A stretch of DNA of 39,468 nucleotides from the NCBI RefSeq assembly GCF_049472675.1, contig NZ_JAPNXM010000014.1, positions 1 to 39,468 on the forward strand, read 5' to 3'. A program made the position numbers and the translations under genes. This document shows positions 8,923-16,237 of the stretch, piece by piece. The DNA is from Deferribacter thermophilus. GTDB lineage: Bacteria; Chrysiogenota; Deferribacteres; Deferribacterales; Deferribacteraceae. The notes beneath the pieces were generated by a model that saw only the letters and a program-made list of their open reading frames with translations, did not search any database and was not told the DNA's origin. Numbering within the stretch: position 1 is the first letter of the stretch; each line of letters begins with the position of its first letter.

Positions 8923-10569
8923 GTGATTTTAGCAGTAAAACGGATTATATATAGGTGTCGACAGATTGCAGGGCGCAATCTGTCGGTGCCTTTTTTACTT
9001 GTTATAATATGTATTTTGCCTATTTGGTTTATTTTATCCCAATATATTAGTACTCCAACTTCAGAGTTAGTTCAAATATTTAAAGATTATCAGGTTTTAA
9101 AGTTAATAAAGAATACATTAGTCCTTCTTATCATGGTTTCTGTTTTTAGTTTTGTTTTAGGGGTTTCAGTTGCATGGATTATTGCTATGTACGAGTTCCC
9201 ATTACGAAAGTTTGTATCTGTAGCTTTTTTGTTCCCACTCGCAGTACCTGCTTATGTTTTTGCATTTGTTTACACTGGACTATTTGATAATTCTGGTTTA
9301 ATCCAGGCTTTGTACAAGATCATTTTCAATAAGTATGTATGGTTTGATGGTTTTAGAACGCCTATTGGAGTTGCTTTTATTTTATCTTTATCGTTATATC
9401 CTTATGTTTATATAATAGTAAGAAATGCATTTGAAACCCAAGGAAGTCGCATATTTGAAGTATCTAAAATTCATGGTGTCAACAAAAGATTTTTAATATT
9501 TAAGTTAATATTGCCTATGGCTTCACCCTGGATAGCAGGTAGTATGCTACTTGTAGCAATGGAAACCATGGCTGATTTTGGAGCTGTTTCTATTATAGGC
9601 TATGATACATTCACAACTGCAATATATAAGGCATGGTATGGTTTTTATAAGTTAGAGCATGCAGTTCTACTATCAGGAGTTTTAGTAATACATGCACTTG
9701 TACTTTTAGTAGCCGAAAAATTATACAACAAAAGAAAGGAGTTTTACAGTGTTGAAAGAGTGGATAAACCTTTTGAAAGAAAAAAGCTTAAGGGCTTCGA
9801 ACTTTATGGTATATTATTTTACTTATTTTTAATACTATTTTTTTCATTATTACTTCCATTTATTCAACTTTTGTTATGGTGTTTTAGTGCATTTAGTGTT
9901 GAGTTTAGCACTGATTATATAAATTATATAAAAAATACTCTTTTATTAAGTTTTGCTGGTGTATTCATGGTATTGTTTTTCGGATATTTTTTAGCTTACT
10001 ACTATCGTAATCACAAAAACATGATATCTTTGGTTGTTGTAATGATCGCAACAGCTGGTTATGCAATTCCTGGGTCTGTTTTAGCAGTTGGTTTCTATAC
10101 TCCGATTACTAAATTTTTTTATAACATTCTTGATATGCTTAACTTAACGGAGGTTCCACAACTACTAACAACATTGGCCGGTTTGTTTATATTAATTTTA
10201 GGTTACACTGTACGGTATGTATCTTTAGGATATAATACACTTTATGGTAATTTATCTAGAATAAAATCGGGTATTTTTGAGCAAGCAAGATTATTGGATG
10301 TGCCTTCATCTAATGTTTTTAAAAAAATTATTTATCCATCTCTCAAAGGGAGTTTCTTTAGTGCAGCTATAATGTCTTTTTTAGATATTGCCAAAGAGAT
10401 GCCAATTACTTTGATGACTCGACCAGCAGGTTGGGATACACTTGCAGTTCGTATTTTTGGTCTTACAGCTGAAGGTGAATGGGAGCGTGCATCAATACCT
10501 TCTTTAATTCTAGTAATATTAGGTATTTTACCAATTCTAGTTATGGTAATCAAGCCTAGGAGGAATTAA
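8923..10569 (+). CDS. fbpB: Ferric-iron ABC transporter, fused two-domain permease
   Basis: A 548-residue integral membrane protein with two homologous permease halves, about 12 membrane helices. Each half carries the EAA-type coupling loop (about AKxHGVNKRFLIFKLILPMA in the first and ARLLDVPSSNVFKKIIYPSL in the second). This fused architecture is typical of FbpB. The GTG start at 8923 has AGGTG seven bases upstream. A 12-codon ORF (8888-8926) starts right after fbpA and its TGA overlaps this GTG, so coupling is possible. Codons 11-23 coincide with an intrinsic-terminator-like hairpin (8954-8996). Its stop overlaps the fbpC ATG by one base. Confidence 0.87.
   Translation: MILAVKRIIYRCRQIAGRNLSVPFLLVIICILPIWFILSQYISTPTSELVQIFKDYQVLKLIKNTLVLLIMVSVFSFVLGVSVAWIIAMYEFPLRKFVSVAFLFPLAVPAYVFAFVYTGLFDNSGLIQALYKIIFNKYVWFDGFRTPIGVAFILSLSLYPYVYIIVRNAFETQGSRIFEVSKIHGVNKRFLIFKLILPMASPWIAGSMLLVAMETMADFGAVSIIGYDTFTTAIYKAWYGFYKLEHAVLLSGVLVIHALVLLVAEKLYNKRKEFYSVERVDKPFERKKLKGFELYGILFYLFLILFFSLLLPFIQLLLWCFSAFSVEFSTDYINYIKNTLLLSFAGVFMVLFFGYFLAYYYRNHKNMISLVVVMIATAGYAIPGSVLAVGFYTPITKFFYNILDMLNLTEVPQLLTTLAGLFILILGYTVRYVSLGYNTLYGNLSRIKSGIFEQARLLDVPSSNVFKKIIYPSLKGSFFSAAIMSFLDIAKEMPITLMTRPAGWDTLAVRIFGLTAEGEWERASIPSLILVILGILPILVMVIKPRRN
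8954..8996 (+). terminator. Intrinsic-terminator-like hairpin inside the 5' end of fbpB
   Basis: Perfect 11-bp arms CGACAGATTGC (8959-8969) and GCAATCTGTCG (8975-8985) are separated by AGGGC. The stem extends outward five more pairs through GC and GU pairs (8954-8958 with 8986-8990) and is followed at once by six T residues (8991-8996). This is a textbook rho-independent terminator, but it lies within the fbpB reading frame (codons 11-25). It could attenuate fbpBC relative to fbpA. The arms share AGATTGC/GCAATCT with the dispersed repeat at 29735-29805. Confidence 0.7.
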
Positions 10570-11585
10570 TGATTTTGGAAGTTATAAATGTTAAAAAAAG
10601 CTTCGGGAGTAAATTAGTCTTAGACAAACTAACATTTGGCCTTAATAAAGGGGAAGTTGGTTGTTTAATAGGCCCTTCAGGGTGCGGTAAAACTACAGCA
10701 CTTCGCTGTATTGCAGGATTAGAAAATATAGATTTTGGTGAAATTAAAATATCTGGAAAAACAGTTAGTTCAAATACATTAAACATCCAACCAAAGGATA
10801 GAAAAGTCGGTTTTGTTTTTCAAGATTATGCAATAGTTCCTCATATGACTGTTAAAGAAAATATATTATTTGGGGCTAAAAAAAATGATCCAGGTAAAAT
10901 TGAGTCAATTTGTCGAATGTTAGAGATACATGATATCATTGATCGCTATCCATACGAAATTTCTGGTGGTCAGCAGCAAAGACTAGCTATAGCAAGAGCA
11001 CTTTATCACGATCCTGAATTAGTGCTCATGGATGAGCCATTTTCCAATCTTGATGTCAATCTTAGAGCAAAGGTATCAAGTGAAGTTAGAGAAATAATTA
11101 AAAAGTATGGGGCTACTGCTTTGATAGTAACCCATAGCAGAGAAGAAGCTTTTCTTTTAGCCGACAAAGTGGGAGTTATGAATAATGGAAAAATCCTCCA
11201 GTGGGCTACCCCTTACGAAATTTATCATATGCCAGCAAATAAATTTGTTGCAACTTTTACTGGTGAAGCTACATTTTTACGATGCACACAATTAAATGAC
11301 AATACCTATCAGACACCTTTTGGCGTAATTAAATCAGATTTTAATATAAAAAATCCTGTTTTACTGATAAGACCAGAAGATGTACTTTATCAACCAGATG
11401 CTCCTGTAAAAGCTACAATTATAGGTAAAGAATTTAAAGGACCAGTAATAAGTTATAAATTAAAAATAACCACAGGAGATGATTTGATCGCAACTTTTCC
11501 AAGTCATAAAAATTTTAATATTGGAGATACAATTTCCATTTCGCTAGAGTTAAAACATACAATAATTTTGGATGGTGATTTATAA
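10569..11585 (+). CDS. fbpC: Ferric-iron ABC transporter, ATP-binding protein
   Basis: A 338-residue ABC ATPase. Walker A GPSGCGKTT is near residue 36, the Q-loop sits in FVFQDYAIVPHMTV, and the signature SGGQQQRLAIARAL, Walker B LVLMDEPFSNLD and the H-loop THSREEA follow. A C-terminal TOBE-like region (from about 240, including LLIRPEDV) matches FbpC/PotA-class transporters. It energises FbpB for import of the FbpA ligand. An AGGAGG site (10558-10563) lies inside the fbpB end and the ATG overlaps the fbpB stop, so it is translated as part of fbpABC. Confidence 0.92.
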   Translation: MILEVINVKKSFGSKLVLDKLTFGLNKGEVGCLIGPSGCGKTTALRCIAGLENIDFGEIKISGKTVSSNTLNIQPKDRKVGFVFQDYAIVPHMTVKENILFGAKKNDPGKIESICRMLEIHDIIDRYPYEISGGQQQRLAIARALYHDPELVLMDEPFSNLDVNLRAKVSSEVREIIKKYGATALIVTHSREEAFLLADKVGVMNNGKILQWATPYEIYHMPANKFVATFTGEATFLRCTQLNDNTYQTPFGVIKSDFNIKNPVLLIRPEDVLYQPDAPVKATIIGKEFKGPVISYKLKITTGDDLIATFPSHKNFNIGDTISISLELKHTIILDGDL

Positions 11586-11910
11586 AAACAATACAATTAG
11601 TGCTAGAATGTAAAAAATTATAAAATAGATAATTCTGTCATATATTTTACATTAACTATTTTTAAACTTACCAGGTTTCCTAGCAAATTAATATTATAAT
11701 ATAAAAATTTAACCAATATTCATACTACTATTACTATGACTTAGAAATTAAACTAAAATAAATATATAAAATAATAAAGAGATGTTTAAACAACCCTTTA
11801 TATTTCGTAATGTATTAAATACCGTAATTATGACCACATTTATAAAGTACTAAACCAACTAAAATGAAGCAATACATTTTATTCCAAATCAAGGCACTTA
11901 CAATCTGAAA
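11586..11910. other. AT-rich intergenic stretch between convergent fbpC and arrD
   Basis: About 325 bp of very AT-rich sequence between the fbpC stop and the palindromic terminator at 11911. No ORF with a ribosome-binding site, repeat or structured RNA was recognised by eye. Confidence 0.5.
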
Positions 11911-11945
11911 AGTTGAGGTATTACATATTCGTAATACCCTCAACT
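11911..11945. terminator. Bidirectional terminator between fbpC and the arr operon
   Basis: Arms AGTTGAGGTATTAC (11911-11924) and GTAATACCCTCAACT (11931-11945) pair with a single bulged C. On the minus strand the stem is followed by TTTTC, placing it about 57 bp downstream of the torD-like stop. On the plus strand the T run is weak. It most likely ends the arr transcript and may insulate the convergent fbp operon. Confidence 0.65.
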
Positions 11946-12001
11946 CTTTGATATATATTAACTTACAATTTTTTTTCAATTTTCAAGAATAAGTCTATTT
12001 A

Positions 12002-12613
12002 TTAATATTTTTTTGATAAATCCAAATTACTTAAGCTTTCAGTAAAAAGTTCTAGCATTTTACCTATATTTTTATAAAATTCTGTTTCAGCATTTTTAAT
12101 AATATCTTTTGATAATTGACTTGCAAATGGTCTATAGTATTTTTCAATAAACTCACTTAATATTTCAAGGGATTCATTATCATTAGAATTTTCACTCAGT
12201 TTATGAGCCATATAACTAATAAATTCAAGCTCAACAGCAATATGATCAGCAGTTACATTTTTCACATCTGATAACTCAAGGTTAGCTCTCAAATATAACT
12301 TTTCCACTTCTTTTGTCGTTATACCATTTAACAGCTTTTCTTCCTCTAAGTAAACAGAACCGTATGGATATGCTAACAGTTTAAACGGTCCTACAAAAAG
12401 TTTAGCATAATCAACACGTAATTCTTCTAAATCTAATTGATAAAATGAATTTTTAATGTTTTTAAAAACATCTAAATACTCTGACCCATAATCCCTTATA
12501 ACTTCTTCATATTCTTTAAAAAGTTCCTCACTTTCATCAGCAAAAATATCTTTAGGGTCATAGAAAAAAACTGATAGTATATGTGATATTACATTTACTT
12601 TAATATAATCCAT
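12002..12613 (-). CDS. arrD: TorD/DmsD-family chaperone for arsenate reductase
   Basis: A 203-residue acidic, all-helical protein of the TorD family. The diagnostic central segment FVGPFKLLAYPYGSVYLEEEKLLNG has the conserved Pro and Tyr positions, and it is followed by the typical DHIAVELEFISYMAHKL helix. Such cytoplasmic chaperones bind the Tat signal peptide and assist Mo-cofactor insertion into a specific molybdoenzyme. Its place directly after arrAB indicates ArrA as the client. GGAG lies six bases before ATG. A hairpin in the 98-bp gap from arrB may lower its expression relative to arrAB. The arrD name rests on context. Confidence 0.85.
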   Translation of the reverse strand: MDYIKVNVISHILSVFFYDPKDIFADESEELFKEYEEVIRDYGSEYLDVFKNIKNSFYQLDLEELRVDYAKLFVGPFKLLAYPYGSVYLEEEKLLNGITTKEVEKLYLRANLELSDVKNVTADHIAVELEFISYMAHKLSENSNDNESLEILSEFIEKYYRPFASQLSKDIIKNAETEFYKNIGKMLELFTESLSNLDLSKKY

Positions 12614-12654
12614 GACTTTCTCCGAATATTATGTTTTTAATTATTAATAAAAAT

Positions 12655-12684
12655 AGTGGTGCCTTTAACATAAGTGGCACCACT
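12655..12684 (-). terminator. Partial terminator/attenuator between arrB and arrD
   Basis: Nine-base arms AGTGGTGCC (12655-12663) and GGCACCACT (12676-12684) form a GC-rich hairpin. On the minus strand it is followed by ATTTTTATT, giving a terminator-like structure between arrB and the torD-like gene. Because arrD continues in the same direction with no obvious promoter of its own, the hairpin more likely reduces than abolishes downstream transcription. It could also protect the arrAB mRNA 3' end. Confidence 0.65.
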
Positions 12685-12711
12685 AAAATAATTTTTTTAT
12701 TTCTATATATT

Positions 12712-13470
12712 TTATCTAACTTGAAAACTATTTATATAATATACATTAGGTTCAGTACCTGCTTCTTCTTTTAATCTATAAGCTTTGTGCTTTTTCAGTA
12801 GCTTAGAGACTTCACTATTTTTATCATGTAAGTCTCCAAAAACTCTTGCACCAGAAGGGCAAGAAACTACACAATATGGCTTTTCACCGTTTTTCACTCT
12901 GTGATCACAAAAGATACACTTTTCAACTACTCCAGGTCTTCTTACAGCTTCATAATCAGGATGTTTATATTCTGTTTTATAAGGTGGTATTGCACCTGTT
13001 TTATTCGCAATTTCTGCACCAGATGCTGCACCAGACAATACTCTTTCATTACTATGGTATCTTTCAAATACTTTTTCAGTATCATCATTGAAGCTTATAA
13101 CACTATATTGTGCATCTTTTTCTTCATCAAGATTAAATACACTATATGGGCAAGCATCTTGACATGAACGACATCCAATGCAACGTTCATCATTATGCAT
13201 TGTAATACCATCCTCAGTCTTAAACATTGCTTTAGGTTCAACTGGGCAAGCAGCTACACAAGCAGCTTTTGAGCAATGATTACAAAGTACTGGATACTGA
13301 GTGTACTTAACATTTGGGAAATTCCCTTCTATTTTTATCAGAAAGTCAGCCCAGTTAAAACTTTGTCCATTTTTTCTTTCCTGTGTGTTATTCTCTGTTT
13401 TACAGGCTATAGCACAAGCTCCACACCCTACACATTTTTTTAAGTCTATTACCATAGCATACTGAGCCAT
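12712..13470 (-). CDS. arrB: Respiratory arsenate reductase iron-sulfur subunit
   Basis: A 252-residue ferredoxin-like subunit with 16 cysteines in four groups (CVGCGACAIAC at residues 13-23; CNHCSKAACVAAC; CIGCRSCQDAC; CIFC with a later CVVSC). These bind four [4Fe-4S] clusters, as in DMSO-reductase-family electron-transfer subunits. The N-terminus MAQYAMVIDLKKCVGC and the following RKNGQSFNWADF segment resemble ArrB. It lies 11 bp behind arrA with a GGGAGG site and lacks its own signal, so it would be exported with ArrA through the Tat pathway. It relays electrons to the ArrA molybdenum site. No membrane anchor gene follows. Confidence 0.93.
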   Translation of the reverse strand: MAQYAMVIDLKKCVGCGACAIACKTENNTQERKNGQSFNWADFLIKIEGNFPNVKYTQYPVLCNHCSKAACVAACPVEPKAMFKTEDGITMHNDERCIGCRSCQDACPYSVFNLDEEKDAQYSVISFNDDTEKVFERYHSNERVLSGAASGAEIANKTGAIPPYKTEYKHPDYEAVRRPGVVEKCIFCDHRVKNGEKPYCVVSCPSGARVFGDLHDKNSEVSKLLKKHKAYRLKEEAGTEPNVYYINSFQVR

Positions 13471-13481
13471 AGTTTCCTCCC

Positions 13482-16022
13482 TTAAATTTTTTCAATTTTT
13501 ACACCGACAAACCCACCATTTCTAGCAGTAGATCCAGATATTCTGTCATAGTCTGCCGGCATTAGCTCATTGTTATTAAAACCTTTTGTAGGTTCGACTC
13601 CAAACTTATCCGTAGCAATTCTTCCATACGCCCAATGTCCTTGTCCATACATCTTAGCAACAGTTCCAGGTCTAATTCCTGGGAAGACATTAGCTGTTGT
13701 AATAAAGCTACCTAAAACAGATGTTACTTTTACTTTATCTCCATTTTTAATGCCAAGTCTTTTTGCGTCTTCTGGGTTAATTCTGATTGTGTCTTCCCAT
13801 GGTATATCACCCATATCACATTTTCTAAATTCTTGATACCAAGGAGTATTAGCCGAACGACCTTCTTTATTTAATCGTGATTTGTAATCAACAAAGGTAA
13901 ATGGATATTCTTTTTCACTACCATATCTATAAGGTCTTTCATAATGTGGCACAAAAGCTAACTTTCCTCTAGCCTCATACTTTGTAACTTCCATCACCTT
14001 ATCAACTGTAGTTTTATGTTTTTCAGCATGAGCTTTCAAACCTTTTTCTAATGTCTTGCTATAAAACTCAAACTTTTTTGTCACAGTCTTAAATTTGCCC
14101 CAATGGCTTTTATACTTGTATGGGCCGGTATTCCACACACCTTTCTCTAATAAATCTTTCCAACCATTAATCTTATCCCCGTATAGTTCTTCCTTACCAC
14201 TCCACAATGGATATGTGTAATATTTAAGTGCATATACTGCAAACTCTTTTTCGTTAGTAGGAGATTTACCTGTTTCTGGATCTTTAAATTCATTATTGTA
14301 GTAATCTAATAAGTTAGTAAATCCTCTTTCAGCTAGTTTTTTAGCTATTAAATATGGAATTTCTGTTTCGTCAATTTTAACATCAAAAATAGGTTCAACA
14401 ACAGGCTGAAGTATTGAAACTTGTGCATTAGCATTTCCATGAGACTTCAAAAAGCCCCATTTTTCAAATGTTGTAATAGCACAAGGGAGAATAATATCAG
14501 CAAACATACTCATTTCAGAAGCATGTGTTGTAAGGTGAACAAAGAATAAATTTGGATCAGAAAAAGCTTTTTCCCATCTTTGCCCTTCTGTACCTGAAAA
14601 TGCAAAATTATTCATATAACCTATACACATTTTAATTTCATAAGGGTCTTTGTTTAACATTGCTGTTGCAACATTGTTTGTAACAACTGCACTCCCAGGT
14701 TTTCCTTTTTTTAATGCAGGAAACTCTAAATAACCTCTTTGATCTATTTTCTTATATTTCTTTTTAGCTATTTCATCTTTATACTTATCAATTTTTGGCA
14801 TTTTATTAACAACTTGCTTCATTTTTTGTAATACGCCACCTTCAACATCAACAGAACCTAAGAGACCATTTAGAGCATGTATAGCCATTGCAGTATACGT
14901 CCCTCTAATATGCATAGAAGCACCAGGGCCTAGCCATACACATACTTTTGGAGCTTTTGCTGCCATCTCTCTTGCAGTTTTATAAATTTGATGAGCTGGA
15001 ACTCCACACTCCTTTTCAGCCCACTCTGGTGTTTTATCTTTTAATTCAATATTCCACCATTTAACCAATCCATAAGTATATTTTTCTTCAAAAGTATCCT
15101 CATCAACGGTTTGCCCAACTACGAACCTATTTTTACCATCCTTAAAGTCACCAACAAACTCTCTACTCCATAATCCTTCGGTTAATATAACATGTGCGAG
15201 TGCAACAGCCAAAGCTCCATCTGTACCTGGTTTTACAGGCAACCAATTATGAGCCTTAGCCGCAGCTGGTCCCATCTTAGGATCAACTACTGTCACAATA
15301 CCTCTATCAAGAACTTCGTGAAAACGTTTTATCATCAAAGGTACTTGTCTATTTGATACAAGAGGATCTAACCCCCAAAGCAAAAGGTACTCTGTATTTT
15401 TTGTATCGTAATCTCTATAGTCCCAATATCCCTGAGTGAAAAACGCACCAGCTTTTTCAGCTTCTGCACAAAGCGCACTATGAGAAATATTATTAGGCGA
15501 GCCATAAATTTTTGTCATTGCGTCATAAATAATATCTCTCATATATGTATATCGACCTCTATTAAGCATAAACTTATGCGCTTCCCCATTTCTCCTTAAT
15601 TCCATCATTTTGTCAGCAATTATATCTAAAGCTTCATCCCATGATATAGGGACAAACTTTGGATCTACACCTCTACCTTTTACAGGATTAGTTCTTTTCA
15701 TAGGGGTTTTTAATCTATCTGGATCATAAAGCTGCTGTAGTCCCATATGTGCTCTTGGGCAACAAGTACCTAAATTACTTTTACTATAAGGATTACCTCT
15801 CACCTTGACAGCTCTACCGTCTTGAACATAAACCTGAATTGGATCCCAAGTAGTACACCCTTGACAAGTAGTTGAAACCCATTTACCTGGTTTCTCACCT
15901 ATTTCTAACATCTCTTTCTTTTCAGCAGGTTTGAGAACATTAGTTTTAGATCCACAGCCAACCATTAACATAGCACCTGTAGCTGCTGTGGCCTTAATAA
16001 AATCTCTTCTTCTTATACGCAT
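13482..16022 (-). CDS. arrA: Respiratory arsenate reductase, molybdopterin catalytic subunit
   Basis: A 846-residue DMSO-reductase-family enzyme reducing arsenate to arsenite in the periplasm. ATG at 16022 is chosen because AGGAGG lies six bases upstream and it opens the twin-arginine signal MRIRRRDFIKATAATGAML, which ends in a possible lipobox MVGC. An upstream in-frame ATG (16079) lacks these. The Mo-ligand region SHSALCAEAEK gives Cys185, with Arg157, Tyr158, His181, Lys190 and Tyr202 at the positions I recall for the Shewanella ArrA arsenate site (constant offset of 8). The N-terminal cluster motif is C53-X2-C56-X3-D60-X27-C88: Asp replaces the usual third Cys. It is divergent from arsR and heads arrABD. 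Confidence 0.93.
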   Translation of the reverse strand: MRIRRRDFIKATAATGAMLMVGCGSKTNVLKPAEKKEMLEIGEKPGKWVSTTCQGCTTWDPIQVYVQDGRAVKVRGNPYSKSNLGTCCPRAHMGLQQLYDPDRLKTPMKRTNPVKGRGVDPKFVPISWDEALDIIADKMMELRRNGEAHKFMLNRGRYTYMRDIIYDAMTKIYGSPNNISHSALCAEAEKAGAFFTQGYWDYRDYDTKNTEYLLLWGLDPLVSNRQVPLMIKRFHEVLDRGIVTVVDPKMGPAAAKAHNWLPVKPGTDGALAVALAHVILTEGLWSREFVGDFKDGKNRFVVGQTVDEDTFEEKYTYGLVKWWNIELKDKTPEWAEKECGVPAHQIYKTAREMAAKAPKVCVWLGPGASMHIRGTYTAMAIHALNGLLGSVDVEGGVLQKMKQVVNKMPKIDKYKDEIAKKKYKKIDQRGYLEFPALKKGKPGSAVVTNNVATAMLNKDPYEIKMCIGYMNNFAFSGTEGQRWEKAFSDPNLFFVHLTTHASEMSMFADIILPCAITTFEKWGFLKSHGNANAQVSILQPVVEPIFDVKIDETEIPYLIAKKLAERGFTNLLDYYNNEFKDPETGKSPTNEKEFAVYALKYYTYPLWSGKEELYGDKINGWKDLLEKGVWNTGPYKYKSHWGKFKTVTKKFEFYSKTLEKGLKAHAEKHKTTVDKVMEVTKYEARGKLAFVPHYERPYRYGSEKEYPFTFVDYKSRLNKEGRSANTPWYQEFRKCDMGDIPWEDTIRINPEDAKRLGIKNGDKVKVTSVLGSFITTANVFPGIRPGTVAKMYGQGHWAYGRIATDKFGVEPTKGFNNNELMPADYDRISGSTARNGGFVGVKIEKI

Positions 16023-16050
16023 GCAATTCCTCCTCTCATTTATTTTGTAT

Positions 16051-16064
16051 GCCGCGCATTTTCC
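16051..16064 (-). promoter_or_regulatory. Weak sigma-54-like element upstream of arrA
   Basis: On the minus strand GG (16064-16063), ten bases, then GC (16052-16051) gives the invariant -24/-12 spacing of sigma-54 promoters. A start near 16040 would lie just before the arrA ribosome-binding site. The bases around these dinucleotides match the TGGCAC/TTGC consensus poorly. It is listed because a sigma-54 activator is encoded nearby and a palindrome lies about 120 bp upstream. Confidence 0.25.
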
Positions 16065-16156
16065 TAAAGCAAACTCCATACAAAATACTACATTTTTATA
16101 AAGCTTATTAAATTAAGGTATATAAAACATAAAATGCAAACAAACTATACACCGAC

Positions 16157-16173
16157 TGTAAAGTTTCTTTACA
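16157..16173. promoter_or_regulatory. 17-bp perfect palindrome in the arrA-arsR intergenic region
   Basis: TGTAAAGTTTCTTTACA is a perfect 7-3-7 inverted repeat about 135-150 bp upstream of the arrA start and 30 bp upstream of the arsR -35 element. This fits an upstream activator site for a dimeric regulator. The sigma-54 response regulator encoded at 18428-19798 is the obvious candidate, but that link is inference. Confidence 0.5.
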
Positions 16174-16202
16174 CTTTAACATATTTAATATTTTCTTTCA
16201 TA

Positions 16203-16230
16203 TTGACATATCGTGATTAATCGATATATT
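16203..16230 (+). promoter_or_regulatory. arsR promoter with overlapping operator; leaderless start predicted
   Basis: TTGACA (16203-16208), 16 bp, TATATT (16225-16230) form a strong promoter. The inverted repeat ATATCG-N8-CGATAT (16208-16213 and 16222-16227) occupies the spacer and edges of both hexamers, the expected position for ArsR repression. Transcription should begin about seven bases after the -10, at or next to the ATG at 16238. No ribosome-binding site precedes that ATG, so the mRNA is probably leaderless. Confidence 0.7.
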
Positions 16231-16237
16231 GCCCACC

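Noticed and set aside
8888..8926. 12-codon ORF between fbpA and fbpB as a real gene
   Set aside because: It has no clear ribosome-binding site and no recognisable product. It is noted only as a possible coupling element.
13482..16022. Alternative reading of arrA as arxA, polysulfide or selenate reductase
   Set aside because: The residues around the Mo-ligand Cys185, the arsenate-site Arg/His/Lys/Tyr set, the ArrB-type partner and the arsR-arsC-acr3 context all favour respiratory arsenate reductase. Final discrimination from ArxA needs a tree.
16023..16079. Extended N-terminus for ArrA from an upstream ATG
   Set aside because: It would bury the twin-arginine signal 20 residues in. The ATG at 16022 has an AGGAGG site at ideal spacing.
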